The notes beneath the pieces were generated by a model that ran no database searches, was not told where the DNA came from, and worked only from the letters and a program-made list of their open reading frames with translations. Both the position numbers and the translations under genes were made by a program. This document shows, in pieces, positions 1-6,083 of a stretch of 6,087 nt of DNA. This DNA comes from Actinomycetota bacterium (GTDB lineage Bacteria; Actinomycetota; Actinomycetes; Nanopelagicales; Nanopelagicaceae), in NCBI GenBank assembly GCA_947488645.1, contig CANLAC010000070.1, positions 1-6,087 of the forward strand, read 5' to 3'. The first letter of the stretch is position 1; each line of letters begins with the position of its first letter.

Positions 1-1046
1 GGTACCGCCATGTCAGTACTTACGACTCTCTTACCCGGATTGTTGTGGAGATTAGACCAATACAGATCATGCCTTGCCTGCCAAAGTTTTCTACGGGCGC
101 TTTCATCAGAGGTCCACTCAAAATCACTCCCATTAAAATCACTAACAATCTCTTTAACAACTTGAGCATCGTGTTCAACACTTGCTTGGCTGCCATGAAA
201 CTCAAAAAATAGAGTTGGCTTCTCAGGCAGCGTGAGCTGGCTATGTTGGTTTACCGACTTAACACTTGCAATATCTAAAAACTCACAGCGAGCAATATTT
301 GTTCCCATTTGCACAATTGCTGCTGCAGCCTTTACGCCATCTTCTAGGCTCTCAAAGCGCACAACAGCGGCAGACATTTTCTCTGGTATTCCAAATATTC
401 TCAGTGTTAGCTCTGTAATGATTCCGAGAGTTCCTTCAGAGCCCACTATCAAACGGGTGAGGTCATATCCAGCAGATAGTTTTCTAGTTGGTCGCCCTGT
501 TTGAATTACAGTTCCGTCGGCAAGGACTACTGTCATTGCAAGAACATTTTCGCGCATTGACCCGTATTTAACTGTCGTCGTACCTGATGCACCTGTTGAG
601 GCCATGCCACCTAATGTTGCATCAGCGCCTGGATCTACTGAGAAAAATAACCCCAAATTGGCAAGCTTTTCGTTGAGTGCAACACGATGCACTCCAGCTT
701 CAACCCGCACCAATAAATCTTCTGAAGAGATTTCAGTCACTTTATTCATCAATGAAATATCAAGACTTATGCCGCCCAATATTGGCAAAACATGGCCTTC
801 CAATGAAGTTCCAGCCCCAAATGCAACGACTGGAATCTTCTCTTCGGTGCAGATTTTCATCACTTGGGAAACTTCATCTGTGCTTTTCACATAAATAACG
901 GCGGATGGCTTTACTGGAGGAAATGCAGATTCATCACGACCATGTTCATCTAGAACAGAATCTGTTGTTACAAATCGTTCATGAAAAATTGACTTAAACT
1001 TCTCCATTTGCTGTAAGGAGAGATCAATCCTTTGACCTTGTGCCAT
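1..1046 (-). CDS. FAD-binding oxidoreductase, D-lactate dehydrogenase / GlcD type (C-terminus outside window)
   Basis: The frame is open from an ATG at 1046-1044 to the left edge. It gives 348 residues, with the C-terminal part missing because the window ends. I read it by reverse-complementing the sequence. The N-terminal half is a PCMH-type FAD-binding domain: the flavin-binding loop VAFGAGTSLEGH is at about residues 74-85, DPGADATLGGMASTGASGT at 138-156, and GYDLTRLIVGSEGTLGIITE at 193-212. The second part begins the FAD-oxidase C domain, with ARHDLYW near 324-330 and STDMAVP at the edge, a stretch resembling the STDVCVP segment of mitochondrial-type D-lactate dehydrogenase. The family oxidises D-lactate, glycolate or related 2-hydroxy acids and passes electrons to a quinone or cytochrome. 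The exact substrate cannot be told here. The usual length of about 450-500 residues implies 100-150 are missing. An in-frame stop at 1082-1080 limits the start, and no ATG, GTG or TTG lies between it and 1046. The gene is divergent from the MFS gene and looks monocistronic at its 5' side. Confidence 0.92.
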   Translation of the reverse strand, partial: MAQGQRIDLSLQQMEKFKSIFHERFVTTDSVLDEHGRDESAFPPVKPSAVIYVKSTDEVSQVMKICTEEKIPVVAFGAGTSLEGHVLPILGGISLDISLMNKVTEISSEDLLVRVEAGVHRVALNEKLANLGLFFSVDPGADATLGGMASTGASGTTTVKYGSMRENVLAMTVVLADGTVIQTGRPTRKLSAGYDLTRLIVGSEGTLGIITELTLRIFGIPEKMSAAVVRFESLEDGVKAAAAIVQMGTNIARCEFLDIASVKSVNQHSQLTLPEKPTLFFEFHGSQASVEHDAQVVKEIVSDFNGSDFEWTSDESARRKLWQARHDLYWSNLHNNPGKRVVSTDMAV

Positions 1047-1058
1047 GTCGTAACTATA
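1047..1058 (-). promoter_or_regulatory. Candidate leaderless promoter of the FAD oxidoreductase gene
   Basis: Reading the minus strand, the hexamer TATAGT (1058-1053) fits the TANNNT -10 consensus. It is followed by six bases and then the ATG at 1046. A transcript starting about 7 bases after the -10 would begin at the A of the start codon, giving a leaderless mRNA. No good -35 is visible at 16-18 bp spacing. An AGGAGT lies at 1067-1062, but it is 15 bases from the ATG, which is too far for a normal ribosome binding site, and it is upstream of the -10. The promoter call is inference from spacing. Confidence 0.55.
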
Positions 1059-1091
1059 CGTACTCCTTGCAAAACACAGTTACTCTACGAC
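1047..1091. repeat. Imperfect inverted repeat spanning the divergent promoter region
   Basis: The left arm GTCGTAACT (1047-1055) has the reverse complement AGTTACGAC. The right side carries AGTTAC (1078-1083), then three extra bases TCT, then ACGAC (1087-1091). The two arms sit directly upstream of the two divergent start codons and contain most of each proposed -10 region. A short perfect palindrome TACGTA (1057-1062) lies inside. It may be an operator for a shared regulator, or only the result of two similar promoters facing away from each other. The sequence alone cannot decide. Confidence 0.35.
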
Positions 1092-1092
1092 C
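1081..1092 (+). promoter_or_regulatory. Candidate leaderless promoter of the MFS-sepH unit
   Basis: TACTCT (1081-1086) matches TANNNT and is followed by six bases (ACGACC) and the ATG at 1093, so the predicted +1 falls on the start codon. There is no purine-rich Shine-Dalgarno before this ATG, which supports leaderless initiation. A convincing -35 is absent at the expected spacing: TTGCAA at 1067-1072 resembles one but leaves only an 8-base spacer. This promoter would drive both the transporter and the overlapping sepH. Confidence 0.5.
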
Positions 1093-2334
1093 ATGTTTTC
1101 TGGCTACCGGACCTTAATGAGCACGCCTGGGGCGATGAGATTTTCTATTCCTGGGGTAATCGCTCGTATGCCCATCTCAATGGATTCACTTGCACTCATT
1201 TTCATCGTTGTGGCAGTTAGCGATTCATATGCACTAGCCGGGGCGCTCAGTGCAACAGCATCAGTTTTTATGGCTATCGCAACACCTCATTGGTCGCGCG
1301 TAGCAGATCGCATTGGCCAAAGCGCCATGTTGGTGCGTGTTATTCCTATTAAAGTCGCGGGTCTTTCCTTATTTACTGTTTTAGTTTTAAATAATGCGCC
1401 AGTATGGACATGGTTTGTTTGCATCATTATTGCCGAATCTATGTCAGTTAATACCGGTGGATTAGTTCGCCGACGCTGGCTACACATTCTTAGCCCAGAT
1501 AAAACGAGCACAGCCGAAGATGAACAAGATCGTCACCTAGTAAATACCGCGTACTCTTTTGAAGCCATCATGGATGAGATTGTTTTCATTCTTGGGCCGA
1601 TCATCGTTACGGCATGTGCGACAACAATTGCACCTGCTGCCGGAATTATCTCTGGAATCATCTTTGTTCTCATCGGTGTCCCACTATTTGTGATGCAAAA
1701 ATCCACAGAGCCTCCTGCCACGCCTAAGCGCATTATTGATCCTCACCCAGCAGTTATTAGAAATAAGCGGGTTCAGGCCGTTGTTCTTGTCACAACTCTT
1801 CTGGGTGGATTCTTTGGTTCGATTGCAATTGTTACCGTTGCATTTGCCGATCAAAGAGGGCAAGAGAGCATGTCCGGAATTCTTTTGGCAGTGTGGGCCT
1901 TTGGAAGTGGCATCGCCGCCATTATCAATGGAACGATTAAGTGGAAGCTTTCAAGTGCTTCTCGATTCCTGATCTTCTTATTTGCCTTGACATTACTGTC
2001 AGTTCCAATGTTATTTACACACTCCTTGGTGTGGCTAGCTGTTGCTTTGTTCTTTAACGGATTTGCAGTAGCACCCCTCGTTATTAACGCCTACGGAGTT
2101 GCAGAGGGTGCAGTTCCTGCAGATCAAATTACTGAAACATTGACCTGGGTCGTTGCTGGAATGCCGTTGGGCGGTGCGATCTCTAGCGCACTGTCAGGTC
2201 AGATCATCGATCGCTTTGGTGCAGAGATTGCGTTTTGGGTACCCCTGGGATTCATGATCGCGGCATGTGCAGCCACGCTGCCTTACTTCAGCACTTATAA
2301 GGCCCTCATCGACTACCCTCGTGCTCGTGACTGA
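1093..2334 (+). CDS. Major facilitator superfamily (MFS) transporter
   Basis: This 413-residue integral membrane protein has the usual MFS length and about twelve hydrophobic segments, roughly at residues 20-42, 45-66, 80-99, 101-121, 160-180, 181-202, 227-252, 261-285, 291-309, 311-331, 349-371 and 377-396. A motif-A-like loop between helices 2 and 3 reads SRVADRIGQ (68-76). A hydrophilic stretch at about 130-157 follows helix 4, and a longer central loop at about 201-226 separates the two halves. The N-terminal YRTLMSTPGAMRFSIPG, followed by RMPISM, is a pattern I recall from a family of actinobacterial MFS permeases. This supports the ATG at 1093, which also has a -10 hexamer 6 bases upstream. 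The substrate is unknown and nothing in the context identifies it; export of a small molecule is one possibility. The 3' end overlaps sepH by 8 bp, so the two are almost certainly one operon. Confidence 0.9.
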   Translation: MFSGYRTLMSTPGAMRFSIPGVIARMPISMDSLALIFIVVAVSDSYALAGALSATASVFMAIATPHWSRVADRIGQSAMLVRVIPIKVAGLSLFTVLVLNNAPVWTWFVCIIIAESMSVNTGGLVRRRWLHILSPDKTSTAEDEQDRHLVNTAYSFEAIMDEIVFILGPIIVTACATTIAPAAGIISGIIFVLIGVPLFVMQKSTEPPATPKRIIDPHPAVIRNKRVQAVVLVTTLLGGFFGSIAIVTVAFADQRGQESMSGILLAVWAFGSGIAAIINGTIKWKLSSASRFLIFLFALTLLSVPMLFTHSLVWLAVALFFNGFAVAPLVINAYGVAEGAVPADQITETLTWVVAGMPLGGAISSALSGQIIDRFGAEIAFWVPLGFMIAACAATLPYFSTYKALIDYPRARD

Positions 2335-3160
2335 GTTACGACTAAATGGAAAGACCGAAGATGGTCTGCACCTTTCATTACATGACAATGACGGTAATGA
2401 GTTCACCGTCCGCGTGAGCGACACATTGCGTGCAACAGTTAATCAGCAACGACTCATGTCAGTTCCAACTACAAATGAACCAATAGTTTCCATCAAAGAG
2501 GTTCAGCGATTGCTACGCGCCGGCCAAACTGCAGAACAAATCGCGCGCGACAATAATATTTCAATTGAAAAGATCGAACGTTTTGCGGGTCCAATTCTTT
2601 CAGAGCGTATCTACATCATTGATCAAGCCCAACAGATCGCAATTCGCAAAGAAGGTGGGCGCGAAGCGGTGACACTTCTTGGTGTTGTTATCTCTCGGCT
2701 TGCACCACGCGATATTGATTCATCAGAACTTTCTTGGGACTCATGGCGCCTAGAAGATGGCACATGGACAATCGAACTTCACTATCCCAACAACACTGGC
2801 GTAGGTATTGCGCAATGGAACTTTGATGCAACCCTTCGCACCGTCGTATCCATGGATGAGAATGCGCGTTGGATGATGGGTGATGAGCCTGCTCCTCGTC
2901 AGCTTCCAACACCAGGGTTAGTTCCAACTGAAGCTTCTCACCCCTCCGAGCGTCGCATCATCGATGTCTATAGCGAGTTTCGTAAAGAGGTAACCGAAGA
3001 GGAAATTGAAGATATCGTCGAAGAAATTCGCGAAGTTCCACGCTTAGCAGTTATCCGCGAAGAGCCAGATGATGAGGCATCTCGTGATGGAATTACTGCA
3101 CGCGCAAAGGTCCCAAGCTGGGATGAAATCATGTTCGGCATTAAGCCAGAAGACAAGTAA
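2327..3160 (+). CDS. sepH: SepH (DUF3071), FtsZ-associated cell division protein
   Basis: This 277-residue cytoplasmic protein resembles the actinobacterial SepH family. In Streptomyces venezuelae SepH binds FtsZ and stimulates its assembly during septation. From a GTG start at 2327 the protein begins (M)TELRLNGKTEDG, the expected start of the DUF3071 domain. An ATG at 2267 in the same frame would add 20 unrelated residues lying inside the MFS gene. The N-terminal domain includes a helix-turn-helix-like segment, SIKEVQRLLRAGQTAEQIAR, followed by NNIS (about 55-79). A tryptophan-rich part follows: WDSW (137-140), W147, W164, and RWMM (181-184). A low-complexity acidic linker contains EEEIEDIVEEI (about 224-234). 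The protein ends with a tail around KVPSWDEIMFG (261-271), which I recall as the family's conserved C-terminal motif. It looks somewhat shorter than Streptomyces SepH, probably in the linker. It overlaps the transporter gene by 8 bp with no clear Shine-Dalgarno, so translational coupling is likely. Confidence 0.88.
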   Translation: MTELRLNGKTEDGLHLSLHDNDGNEFTVRVSDTLRATVNQQRLMSVPTTNEPIVSIKEVQRLLRAGQTAEQIARDNNISIEKIERFAGPILSERIYIIDQAQQIAIRKEGGREAVTLLGVVISRLAPRDIDSSELSWDSWRLEDGTWTIELHYPNNTGVGIAQWNFDATLRTVVSMDENARWMMGDEPAPRQLPTPGLVPTEASHPSERRIIDVYSEFRKEVTEEEIEDIVEEIREVPRLAVIREEPDDEASRDGITARAKVPSWDEIMFGIKPEDK

Positions 3161-3163
3161 CTC

Positions 3164-4264
3164 TTAACTCAAAGTAGTTGTAAGCAATCCAACCTGCGAT
3201 TCAATATCGCTGTCCGCTCCATGATGGCCCACCATCGCACCTTCTTTATCTACTCGGTCAGCATCTAATAGAACAACTCCGCCACGTGCAATTGCGATTA
3301 CCTCACCCATACGATCAAGGGCATCTGCACTTACCTCTGCCCCAAATAAGTTGTTAGAAATAGCTTGTTCGCGGGTTAGCACAAGTGCTTTGTCCTGCAA
3401 GTACTCCTGCCACAAAGAGGCCGTCTCTGCGCGCGCTGTAGGTGAATCAGCGTGCAAATAAATATGTCGAGCACGAGGTTCACCTGCAACAACACTGACG
3501 CCTTGCATCAATGGGTTATCTAGACCAATAACAATCTTTTCTTGAACATTAATCATGCCGTGATCTGATGTAACCCAGATACGCGTTCCCTTAGGAACCT
3601 CTTTCATCAAGGCAGACACCATCTGATCGATCATCGTCAGCGCTGCAATCCACTTCTCGCTACCCACGCCATCAGAGTGGCCTGCCGTATCTAAATCATT
3701 GACATATAAATACACAAATGATGGCGACTTATGCAAAGCTAACTTTGTTTCGCTGATTAAATCAGCAACAAGGTTTGCACCTTTGTACTGTGCTCCACGA
3801 AATACAGCTCGTGTAAATCCAGAGTTTTCATATCGTTTTGCTGCAACATGTGTCACATTAATTCCAGCAGCAGTTGCTCGTTGAAATAAAGTCTCTATCG
3901 GTTGCCAGTTTTCTGGATCAACTCGCTCATCCCACTTGAGCGCATTGAGCAATCGTCCACCACTGCGCGGAACTTGCACGGTATAGCCCAACATTCCATG
4001 AGCACCAGGTAATTGGCCCGTTGTTAAGGTTGCAAGAGATGTCGCAGTTGTTGAAGGAAAGGCTGTTTGTATGCGTCCATGGTTAAACATGCGTGACATG
4101 GTTGGCATTACATCGGCATACGTGGCAAGAGTGTCAAAGCCAAAACCATCAATGAGAAAAAGTAGTTCGCGGCCCATTGGTGATTGCCCCACCGCTAAGT
4201 GATCAACTGCACTTTCAAGGCCAAGGGAAGAAAAGATCGATGGCGTTACCTGGGACAAATGCAC
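3164..4264 (-). CDS. Alkaline phosphatase family protein (type I phosphodiesterase / nucleotide pyrophosphatase)
   Basis: This 366-residue predicted hydrolase belongs to the alkaline phosphatase superfamily, nucleotide pyrophosphatase/phosphodiesterase branch. All expected two-metal and nucleophile positions are visible: D39 in LIDGFGFD; the nucleophile in FPSTTATS, most likely T73; D192 and H196 in NDLDTAGHSDG; D234 and H235 in TSDHGM; and H347/H348 in VGHHG. It is therefore probably catalytically intact. The family cleaves phosphodiester or phosphoanhydride bonds; the substrate is not predictable here. There is no clear signal peptide: the N-terminus MHLSQVTPSIFSSLGLES is short and only mildly hydrophobic, suggesting a cytosolic enzyme. 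The start is a GTG at 4264-4262, with a -10-like CAAGAT 6 bases upstream. The 3' end meets sepH tail to tail across 3 bp. I recall this family lying next to sepH in other actinobacteria, but that is from memory. Confidence 0.9.
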   Translation of the reverse strand: MHLSQVTPSIFSSLGLESAVDHLAVGQSPMGRELLFLIDGFGFDTLATYADVMPTMSRMFNHGRIQTAFPSTTATSLATLTTGQLPGAHGMLGYTVQVPRSGGRLLNALKWDERVDPENWQPIETLFQRATAAGINVTHVAAKRYENSGFTRAVFRGAQYKGANLVADLISETKLALHKSPSFVYLYVNDLDTAGHSDGVGSEKWIAALTMIDQMVSALMKEVPKGTRIWVTSDHGMINVQEKIVIGLDNPLMQGVSVVAGEPRARHIYLHADSPTARAETASLWQEYLQDKALVLTREQAISNNLFGAEVSADALDRMGEVIAIARGGVVLLDADRVDKEGAMVGHHGADSDIESQVGLLTTTLS

Positions 4265-4268
4265 GTGC
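4261..4268. promoter_or_regulatory. GCACGTGC palindrome at the phosphodiesterase start and upstream of psuG (possible operator)
   Basis: GCACGTGC (4261-4268) is a perfect 8-bp palindrome covering the GTG start codon of the minus-strand phosphodiesterase gene. It is centred about 38 bases upstream of the psuG start codon, near where a -35 would lie. A second 6-bp palindrome, GTGCAC (4285-4290), lies 23 bp further on, directly before the psuG -10. Two related dyads at about two helical turns could be a regulator site. Short palindromes also occur by chance, and part of this one is coding. Confidence 0.2.
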
Positions 4269-4276
4269 TTATCTTG
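4265..4276 (-). promoter_or_regulatory. Weak candidate leaderless promoter of the phosphodiesterase gene
   Basis: On the minus strand CAAGAT (4276-4271) lies 6 bases before the GTG at 4264. It keeps the two most important -10 positions, A2 and T6, but lacks T1. The spacing equals that of the other three starts at divergent junctions in this window. No Shine-Dalgarno-like sequence lies at a normal distance. I support it mainly by analogy with the neighbouring starts. Confidence 0.35.
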
Positions 4277-4290
4277 CCACGACTGTGCAC

Positions 4291-4302
4291 TAGAGTTTGG
4301 CT
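4291..4302 (+). promoter_or_regulatory. Candidate leaderless promoter of the psuG-kinase operon
   Basis: TAGAGT (4291-4296) matches TANNNT and is followed by six bases (TTGGCT) and the ATG at 4303, so the predicted transcription start is the start codon itself. This also argues against the in-frame TTG at 4297, which would lie between the -10 and +1. The -35 region (around 4268-4273, CTTATC) is weak, which would fit an activator-dependent or simply weak promoter. Confidence 0.5.
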
Positions 4303-5205
4303 ATGGAAAAGGCGATTAAGTTCTCAGCTGAAGTTGCTGATGCACTCAAGGCCAAAAAGCCTGTCGTTGCACTGGAATCAACAATTATCAGCCATGGATT
4401 GCCACGCCCTTCAAACCTTGAAGTTGCTCTTGAATGCGAACGAATTGTCCGTGAAGCAGGAGCGGTTCCGGCAACGATCGCATTGCTAGATGGCAAGGTC
4501 TTAGTTGGCCTTGAACGCCCAGAGCTAGAGGCGATCGCAAACCGTGATGACATTTCAAAAGCATCTATTCGCGACTTAGCAATCATTGTGGCTCAAGGAA
4601 AATCTGCAGCAACAACAGTTGCAGCAACTACTCATATCGCAGCCATTTCTGGCATTAACATTTTTGCAACAGGTGGCCTTGGCGGCGTGCACCGCGGTGC
4701 CAATGAATCTTTTGATGAATCAGCAGATCTAACAGCGCTATCTCAACTTGATATGACCATTGTCTGTGCCGGAGTTAAATCAATTTTAGATGTTCATGCA
4801 ACGCTAGAGCGCCTTGAAACTCTTGCAATCGGAGTTGTGGGCTATAAGACCAACGCATTTCCTGGCTTCTACTTAACTGATTCTGGTTACACTTTAGAAC
4901 ACCGTGTTGATTCACCAGAAGAAATTGCAGCAATCATCCGTGCTCGCACAGCCGTATCAACACACTTTAAATCACTTGTTGTTGCAAACCCTGTCCTAAA
5001 AGAGATGGCTAAGGCTCGCCATGATGAAATTTTGGCAAGTGGATTGGCTCGCGCAAAGAGTGAAGGTATTGATGGAAAGCTAGTCACGCCTTTCTTGCTC
5101 GAACATTTCCACACCGCCTCTAAGGGTGAGTCACTTGCCATCAATACTGAAATCATTAAATCTAACTGCTTACTTGCAGCCCAGATTGCGGTGGCACTTC
5201 GATGA
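4303..5205 (+). CDS. psuG: Pseudouridine-5'-phosphate glycosidase
   Basis: This 300-residue cytosolic enzyme breaks the C-C glycosidic bond of pseudouridine 5'-phosphate, giving uracil and ribose 5-phosphate. The match to E. coli PsuG is strong over the whole length: VVALESTIISHGLP (21-34), GAVPATIALLDGK (53-65), ATGGLGGVHRGA (122-133), FDESADL (137-143), VCAGVKSILD (154-163), VVANPV (226-231) and TPFLLEH (262-268). Active-site residues are present. K159 in GVKS corresponds to the catalytic lysine (K166 in E. coli) that forms a Schiff base with the opened sugar. E25 and D142 correspond to E31 and D149, the latter a metal ligand. The length is normal and nothing is broken. I chose ATG 4303 rather than the TTG at 4297 because of the -10 spacing and because TTG adds only two residues. 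The stop codon overlaps the kinase start as ATGA, so the two genes form an operon. Confidence 0.96.
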   Translation: MEKAIKFSAEVADALKAKKPVVALESTIISHGLPRPSNLEVALECERIVREAGAVPATIALLDGKVLVGLERPELEAIANRDDISKASIRDLAIIVAQGKSAATTVAATTHIAAISGINIFATGGLGGVHRGANESFDESADLTALSQLDMTIVCAGVKSILDVHATLERLETLAIGVVGYKTNAFPGFYLTDSGYTLEHRVDSPEEIAAIIRARTAVSTHFKSLVVANPVLKEMAKARHDEILASGLARAKSEGIDGKLVTPFLLEHFHTASKGESLAINTEIIKSNCLLAAQIAVALR

Positions 5206-6083
5206 AAAAGATTCTGTGTATTGGCGATTTAGCTCTAGATGTTATTTCACAACTCAAAGAGCCCATTAACTACGGCAATGACACCGCCAGCAAGATCTCT
5301 AGCCACCCAGGCGGACAGGCAGCAAATGTTGCAACCTGGATTACCCGCACAAATTCAAGGTCTCACTTAGTTGCCAGAACAGGCAATGACCCAGTGGGTT
5401 TTGCACTGATTTCAGATCTAGATAAATACGGTGTGGAACACATGAATTTGATGCATAGTGGTCGCCCAACAGGTGTTGTTGTCATCTTGGTTGATGCCAA
5501 TGGTGAGCGCACAATGTTTCCCGACAACGGAGCCAATGCAGATCTTGAAGTAAGTGACCTGCCACCACTAGATGACATCGATGGTGTTTACATCTCAGGG
5601 TATGCACTCCTTGATTTTCGTAGTCGCGACGCGGTAATTGCAATGATCAAGAAGATCAAAGCTGCAGGAAAACCAATCTTTTTTGATCCAACGACAACTG
5701 GGGCTCTCAAGGTTGTTTCATTGGAAGAAGCTCTCTCATGGGTAGCGATGATGGATGGCATTCTTCTCAACAGTGAAGAGGCTCTCTACCTTGGCAACTC
5801 AAAAGATTTAGTTGAAGCCGAAAGAAATCTTCAAAAGTACACACCACTTGTAGTTATCAAACTTGGCTCAAAGGGTGCGATGGCCGTTGATGGAAGTGAA
5901 TCTGCAAAGGTTCCGGCGGTAACAACCAATGTTGTCGACACAACTGGTGCTGGAGATTCATTTGCCGCTGGCTTTATTCCAAAGTGGCTAGAAACTAGTG
6001 ATCTAACTCAAGCCCTCACGGCAGGTGCAGCCCTTGCTGCAAAGTGTGTTTCATCAGTTGGGGCGCGCCCTCCCCTAAATTAA
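5202..6083 (+). CDS. PfkB/ribokinase-family sugar kinase, probable pseudouridine kinase
   Basis: This complete 293-residue kinase of the PfkB family has the features of an ATP-dependent sugar or nucleoside kinase. The substrate-binding glycine pair lies in HPGGQAANVA (35-44), and DANGERTMFPDNGAN spans 98-112. NSEEA is at 190-194. The second PfkB signature DTTGAGDSFAAGF (246-258) includes the catalytic base D252 and the GAGD anion hole. It starts 4 bp inside psuG (ATGA overlap), with a weak purine-rich GCGGTGG 7 bases upstream of the ATG, so it is translationally coupled. From this context the likely role is phosphorylation of pseudouridine to its 5'-phosphate, feeding PsuG (psuK function). 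By sequence alone it looks like a general ribokinase-type protein rather than a close copy of E. coli PsuK, so another nucleoside or sugar substrate remains possible. I therefore give no symbol. Only 4 bases follow its stop, so further operon genes may lie outside. Confidence 0.88.
   Translation: MKKILCIGDLALDVISQLKEPINYGNDTASKISSHPGGQAANVATWITRTNSRSHLVARTGNDPVGFALISDLDKYGVEHMNLMHSGRPTGVVVILVDANGERTMFPDNGANADLEVSDLPPLDDIDGVYISGYALLDFRSRDAVIAMIKKIKAAGKPIFFDPTTTGALKVVSLEEALSWVAMMDGILLNSEEALYLGNSKDLVEAERNLQKYTPLVVIKLGSKGAMAVDGSESAKVPAVTTNVVDTTGAGDSFAAGFIPKWLETSDLTQALTAGAALAAKCVSSVGARPPLN

Noticed and set aside
1..6. GGTACC at the very start, suggesting a cloning-site boundary
   Set aside because: These bases encode the conserved V-P of the STDMAVP stretch of the FAD enzyme in frame, so they are natural sequence.
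604..898. Plus-strand reading frames of 96 and 73 codons opposite the FAD oxidoreductase gene
   Set aside because: They are antisense to a clearly conserved coding sequence, overlap each other in different frames, and show no recognisable domain.
2267..2326. Longer sepH start at the ATG at 2267
   Set aside because: The extra 20 residues (MQPRCLTSALIRP...) fall inside the transporter gene and precede the point where SepH similarity begins.
2480..2600. sepH product as a DNA-binding transcription factor because of its helix-turn-helix-like segment
   Set aside because: The flanking DUF3071 sequence and the KVPSWDEIMFG tail fit SepH. In that family the HTH-like domain is tied to FtsZ function rather than to a known operator, so I do not call it a transcription regulator.
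3150..3190. Possible terminator hairpin at the convergent junction (ACAA ... TTGT)
   Set aside because: Only about four base pairs match cleanly, with mismatches inside and no T-run on either strand; this is too weak to call.
4297..4302. TTG start for psuG two codons upstream of the ATG
   Set aside because: It lies directly after the TAGAGT hexamer, where transcription would not yet have begun, and it adds no conserved sequence.
4290..4586. Minus-strand 98-codon frame at the 5' end of psuG
   Set aside because: It lies antisense to highly conserved PsuG residues, its product is serine/alanine/arginine-rich as expected from a shadow frame, and it resembles no family I know.
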